NCBI GenBank assembly: GCA_027490875.1
Contig: JAIXXE010000073.1
Coordinates: 1 to 6,125, forward strand
DNA from: Alphaproteobacteria bacterium
Lineage (GTDB): Bacteria; Pseudomonadota; Alphaproteobacteria; UBA2136; UBA6156
Length of the DNA stretch: 6,125 nt
Reading direction: 5' to 3'
Position numbers and translations under genes: made by a program
Shown: in pieces, positions 4,083 to 6,125 of the stretch
How the letters are laid out: each line of letters starts with the position of its first letter
Numbering within the stretch: position 1 is the first letter of the stretch
The notes under the pieces: generated by a model
The model's input: the letters and a program-made list of their open reading frames with translations, nothing else
Told to the model about the DNA's origin: nothing
Database searches by the model: none

Positions 4083-6125
4083 TTAGGCTTTCGCAACGGC
4101 CTTTAAGTCGTCGATGGTGCGCTTTACTTCTTTCAGCACAAAGGCTTCGACGATGTCTTTTTCTTTAAAGTCGGTAAAGTTGGCAAAGGTCATGCCGCAT
4201 TCAAAGCCTGCGGCCACATCCTTGGCGTCATCCTTGCCGCGCTTGAGGGTGCTGAGTTCGCCCGTGTGCACCAGTTGGCCATCGCGCAGGATGCGCACCT
4301 TGCTGCCCCGGCCAATCTTGCCGCTGGCAACCATACAGCCGGCAATGCGCAGCTTTTCGTAGGTGAACAGGGCACGGATTTCGGCCTGGCCGGTAATCTC
4401 TTCCACCACGTTGGGGGCCAGCAGGCCGCTCATGGCCGCCTTGATGTCATCAACGAGCTGGTAGATGATGGTGTAGTAGCGCAGTTCAATCCCGTTGCGC
4501 TCGGCGATATCGCGCGCAGTGGCGTCGGCCCGCACGTTAAAGCCAATAATCAGGGCTTGCGCGGCGATGGCAAGGTTTACATCGGTTTCGGTCATCACGC
4601 CCACACCGCCCGAAATCACCTTCACCTTTACGCTGGTTTGGTCGGCATTCAGCTGCATTAAGGCAAACTGAATGGCTTCCACGCTGCCCTGCACGTCGGT
4701 CTTTACAATCAGGTTAAGCTCCTTCACGCCTTCACCGGCATCGGTCAACTTTTCCATCAGGCCTTCAAGGGTTAGTTTACGGGCAGCCTGTGCCTTTTCG
4801 CGCACCCGTACATCGCGTTGGGATGCCACATCCTTCGCGGTCTTTTCGTCGGCGGCCACAATAAAGATATCTCCAGCCGCTGGCACACCGGCCAACCCCA
4901 GCACTTCCACGGGCATGGAAGGGCCTGCGAGTTTTATGGCTTGACCACGGTCATTCACCAACGCGCGCACGCGGCCCCATACCGGCCCGGCGACCACAAT
5001 ATCGCCTGTTCTAAGCGTGCCCGATTGCACCACCACCGTGGCCACAGGCCCACGGCCCTTATCAAGGCGTGCTTCCACCACCGTGCCCTCGGCGCGGCGG
5101 TTTGGGTTGGCTTTCAAATCCAGCACATCGGCCTGAAGCAGCACAATTTCTTCCAGTTCACCAAGGCCTTGGCCAGTGAGTCCGCTCACGGCCACACAGG
5201 GCACGTTGCCGCCAAACTCTTCCAGCACCACATCGTAGCCCAGCAGTTCGTTCTTTACTTTGGCGGGGTTGGCGCTGGGTTTATCAATCTTATTCAAGGC
5301 CACCACCAGCGGCACGCCAGCGGCGCGGGCGTGCTGAATGGCTTCGGCGGTTTGTGGCATCACGCCGTCATCGGCTGCAACGACCAAAATCACCACATCG
5401 GTGACTTGGGCCCCACGGGCGCGCATGGCGGTAAAGGCGGCGTGGCCGGGGGTATCAAGGAACGTAATGACGCGGCCCGATGGTGCTGTAACCTGATAGG
5501 CCCCGATATGCTGGGTAATCCCGCCCGCTTCACCCTTGGCAACGTTGGCCTTGCGCAGGGTATCGAGCAGCGTGGTTTTACCATGGTCGACGTGGCCCAT
5601 AATGGTGACAATCGGGGCGCGGGTCAGCAGCTGCTCGGCGTTATCGGGCGCCTCGCGCAGCATATCTTCCAGATTAATGGCCTGCTGGAGTTTGGGCTTG
5701 TGGCCCATTTCCGTCACAATCACTTCGGCGGTGTTTTGGTCGATGGTTTGGTTGGCGGTCACCATTTCGCCCATCAGCATCAGCTTCTTCACCACGTCGG
5801 CGGCTTTTTCGCTCATCCGTGCGGCCAATTCGGCTACGGTAATGAACTCGGGAATCAGTACTTCGCGGTTGATTTTTTCCAGTGGGGCGGCAGCCTCGTG
5901 CACGTCGCTGCGGTCGCCACGGCGGCGGCCTTTGCCGCCCGAGGAGGTGCGGGCACGGTCGGCGAGGTCGCTCATGTAGGCATTACGGCCGCGTTTGCCG
6001 GTGGCGTCCTTTAGCTCGGGGCGGCCCGAGGAACTGCGGCGGCGGGCGTCATCCAGGCTAATGGTGGTTTTGGTGAAGGCGCGGCTATCCACACTGCGGG
6101 CTGGGCCCGATGAATTGAGCGTCCC
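4083..6125 (-). CDS. infB: Translation initiation factor IF-2, 5' partial
   Basis: IF-2 is the GTPase that delivers initiator fMet-tRNA to the 30S subunit and promotes subunit joining. The visible 680 residues run in frame to the right edge. A GTG at 6092 could be read as a start but lacks a ribosome binding site and the frame continues upstream, so the true N-terminus lies outside. Numbering from the first visible codon: a basic, low-complexity region to about 85, the IF2_N helical domain (about 88-141, IPEFITVAELAARMSEKAAD), then the G domain with G1 GHVDHGKT (177-184), G2 GGITQHIGAY (201-210), G3 DTPGHAAF (224-231) and G4 NKID (278-281). A beta-barrel domain II (about 345-425), domain III (about 450-570, with KTDVQGSVEA) and C-terminal domain IV, which binds fMet-tRNA (about 575-670), follow. 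The G5 box reads SGL (314-316) instead of the common SAK. No rbfA follows downstream. Confidence 0.97.
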   Translation of the reverse strand, partial: GTLNSSGPARSVDSRAFTKTTISLDDARRRSSSGRPELKDATGKRGRNAYMSDLADRARTSSGGKGRRRGDRSDVHEAAAPLEKINREVLIPEFITVAELAARMSEKAADVVKKLMLMGEMVTANQTIDQNTAEVIVTEMGHKPKLQQAINLEDMLREAPDNAEQLLTRAPIVTIMGHVDHGKTTLLDTLRKANVAKGEAGGITQHIGAYQVTAPSGRVITFLDTPGHAAFTAMRARGAQVTDVVILVVAADDGVMPQTAEAIQHARAAGVPLVVALNKIDKPSANPAKVKNELLGYDVVLEEFGGNVPCVAVSGLTGQGLGELEEIVLLQADVLDLKANPNRRAEGTVVEARLDKGRGPVATVVVQSGTLRTGDIVVAGPVWGRVRALVNDRGQAIKLAGPSMPVEVLGLAGVPAAGDIFIVAADEKTAKDVASQRDVRVREKAQAARKLTLEGLMEKLTDAGEGVKELNLIVKTDVQGSVEAIQFALMQLNADQTSVKVKVISGGVGVMTETDVNLAIAAQALIIGFNVRADATARDIAERNGIELRYYTIIYQLVDDIKAAMSGLLAPNVVEEITGQAEIRALFTYEKLRIAGCMVASGKIGRGSKVRILRDGQLVHTGELSTLKRGKDDAKDVAAGFECGMTFANFTDFKEKDIVEAFVLKEVKRTIDDLKAVAKA

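Noticed and set aside
4071..4107. Bidirectional terminator between the YkuD gene and infB
   Set aside because: The stem is only 7 AT-rich pairs with a 19-nt loop, extends into infB codons and has no T tract.
4818..6014. A 398-codon open frame on the plus strand opposite infB
   Set aside because: It is antisense to a certain IF-2 gene, is His/Gly-rich in a way explained by the complementary codons, and shows no domain.
6090..6092. GTG as the start of IF-2
   Set aside because: The frame is open for 11 more codons to the window edge, there is no ribosome binding site, and IF-2 proteins of this group are longer at the N-terminus.

Overview
The window carries the 3' or 5' parts of two housekeeping genes at its edges and, between them, a short cluster of envelope genes. 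The sequence is moderately GC-rich and fully packed with genes. Protein style (GlmU, a DUF1294 membrane protein, IF-2 and a short signal-less YkuD protein of the kind common in Alphaproteobacteria) suggests a Gram-negative member of the Pseudomonadota, most likely an alphaproteobacterium. This is inference from family resemblance only; there is no rRNA or marker search behind it.

Layout. On the minus strand, a DUF1294 inner-membrane protein (683-1051) is followed by the N-terminal uridyltransferase half of glmU (1-683, running off the left edge). Their stop and start codons overlap as TAATG, so they are probably one transcript with coupled translation. A 133-bp divergent spacer (1052-1184) holds a 17-bp near-perfect palindrome at 1080-1096 and a GC-rich nested dyad at about 1110-1161. 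On the plus strand follow three tightly packed genes: a secreted periplasmic protein with a TcpQ/DotD/STN-like C-terminal region (1185-1772), a lipoprotein secretin of the PilN/type IVb-pilus type (1785-3554), and a YkuD-fold L,D-transpeptidase/L,D-carboxypeptidase-like protein without a signal peptide (3558-4067). Gaps are 12 and 3 nt, so they look like an operon. Convergent to it, 15 nt away, ends infB (translation initiation factor IF-2, 4083-6125, minus strand), whose N-terminus is beyond the right edge.

How they may fit together. The secretin and the small periplasmic protein are predicted to form an outer-membrane channel and its periplasmic partner, as in type IVb pili or Dot/Icm-like machines. 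The YkuD enzyme acts on peptidoglycan peptides, and GlmU makes UDP-GlcNAc, the precursor of peptidoglycan and lipopolysaccharide, so the region has an envelope theme. No pilin, ATPase, platform protein or prepilin peptidase lies in the window. The secretin pair therefore either belongs to a cluster elsewhere or works alone. No mobile element, CRISPR array, tRNA or rRNA is visible.
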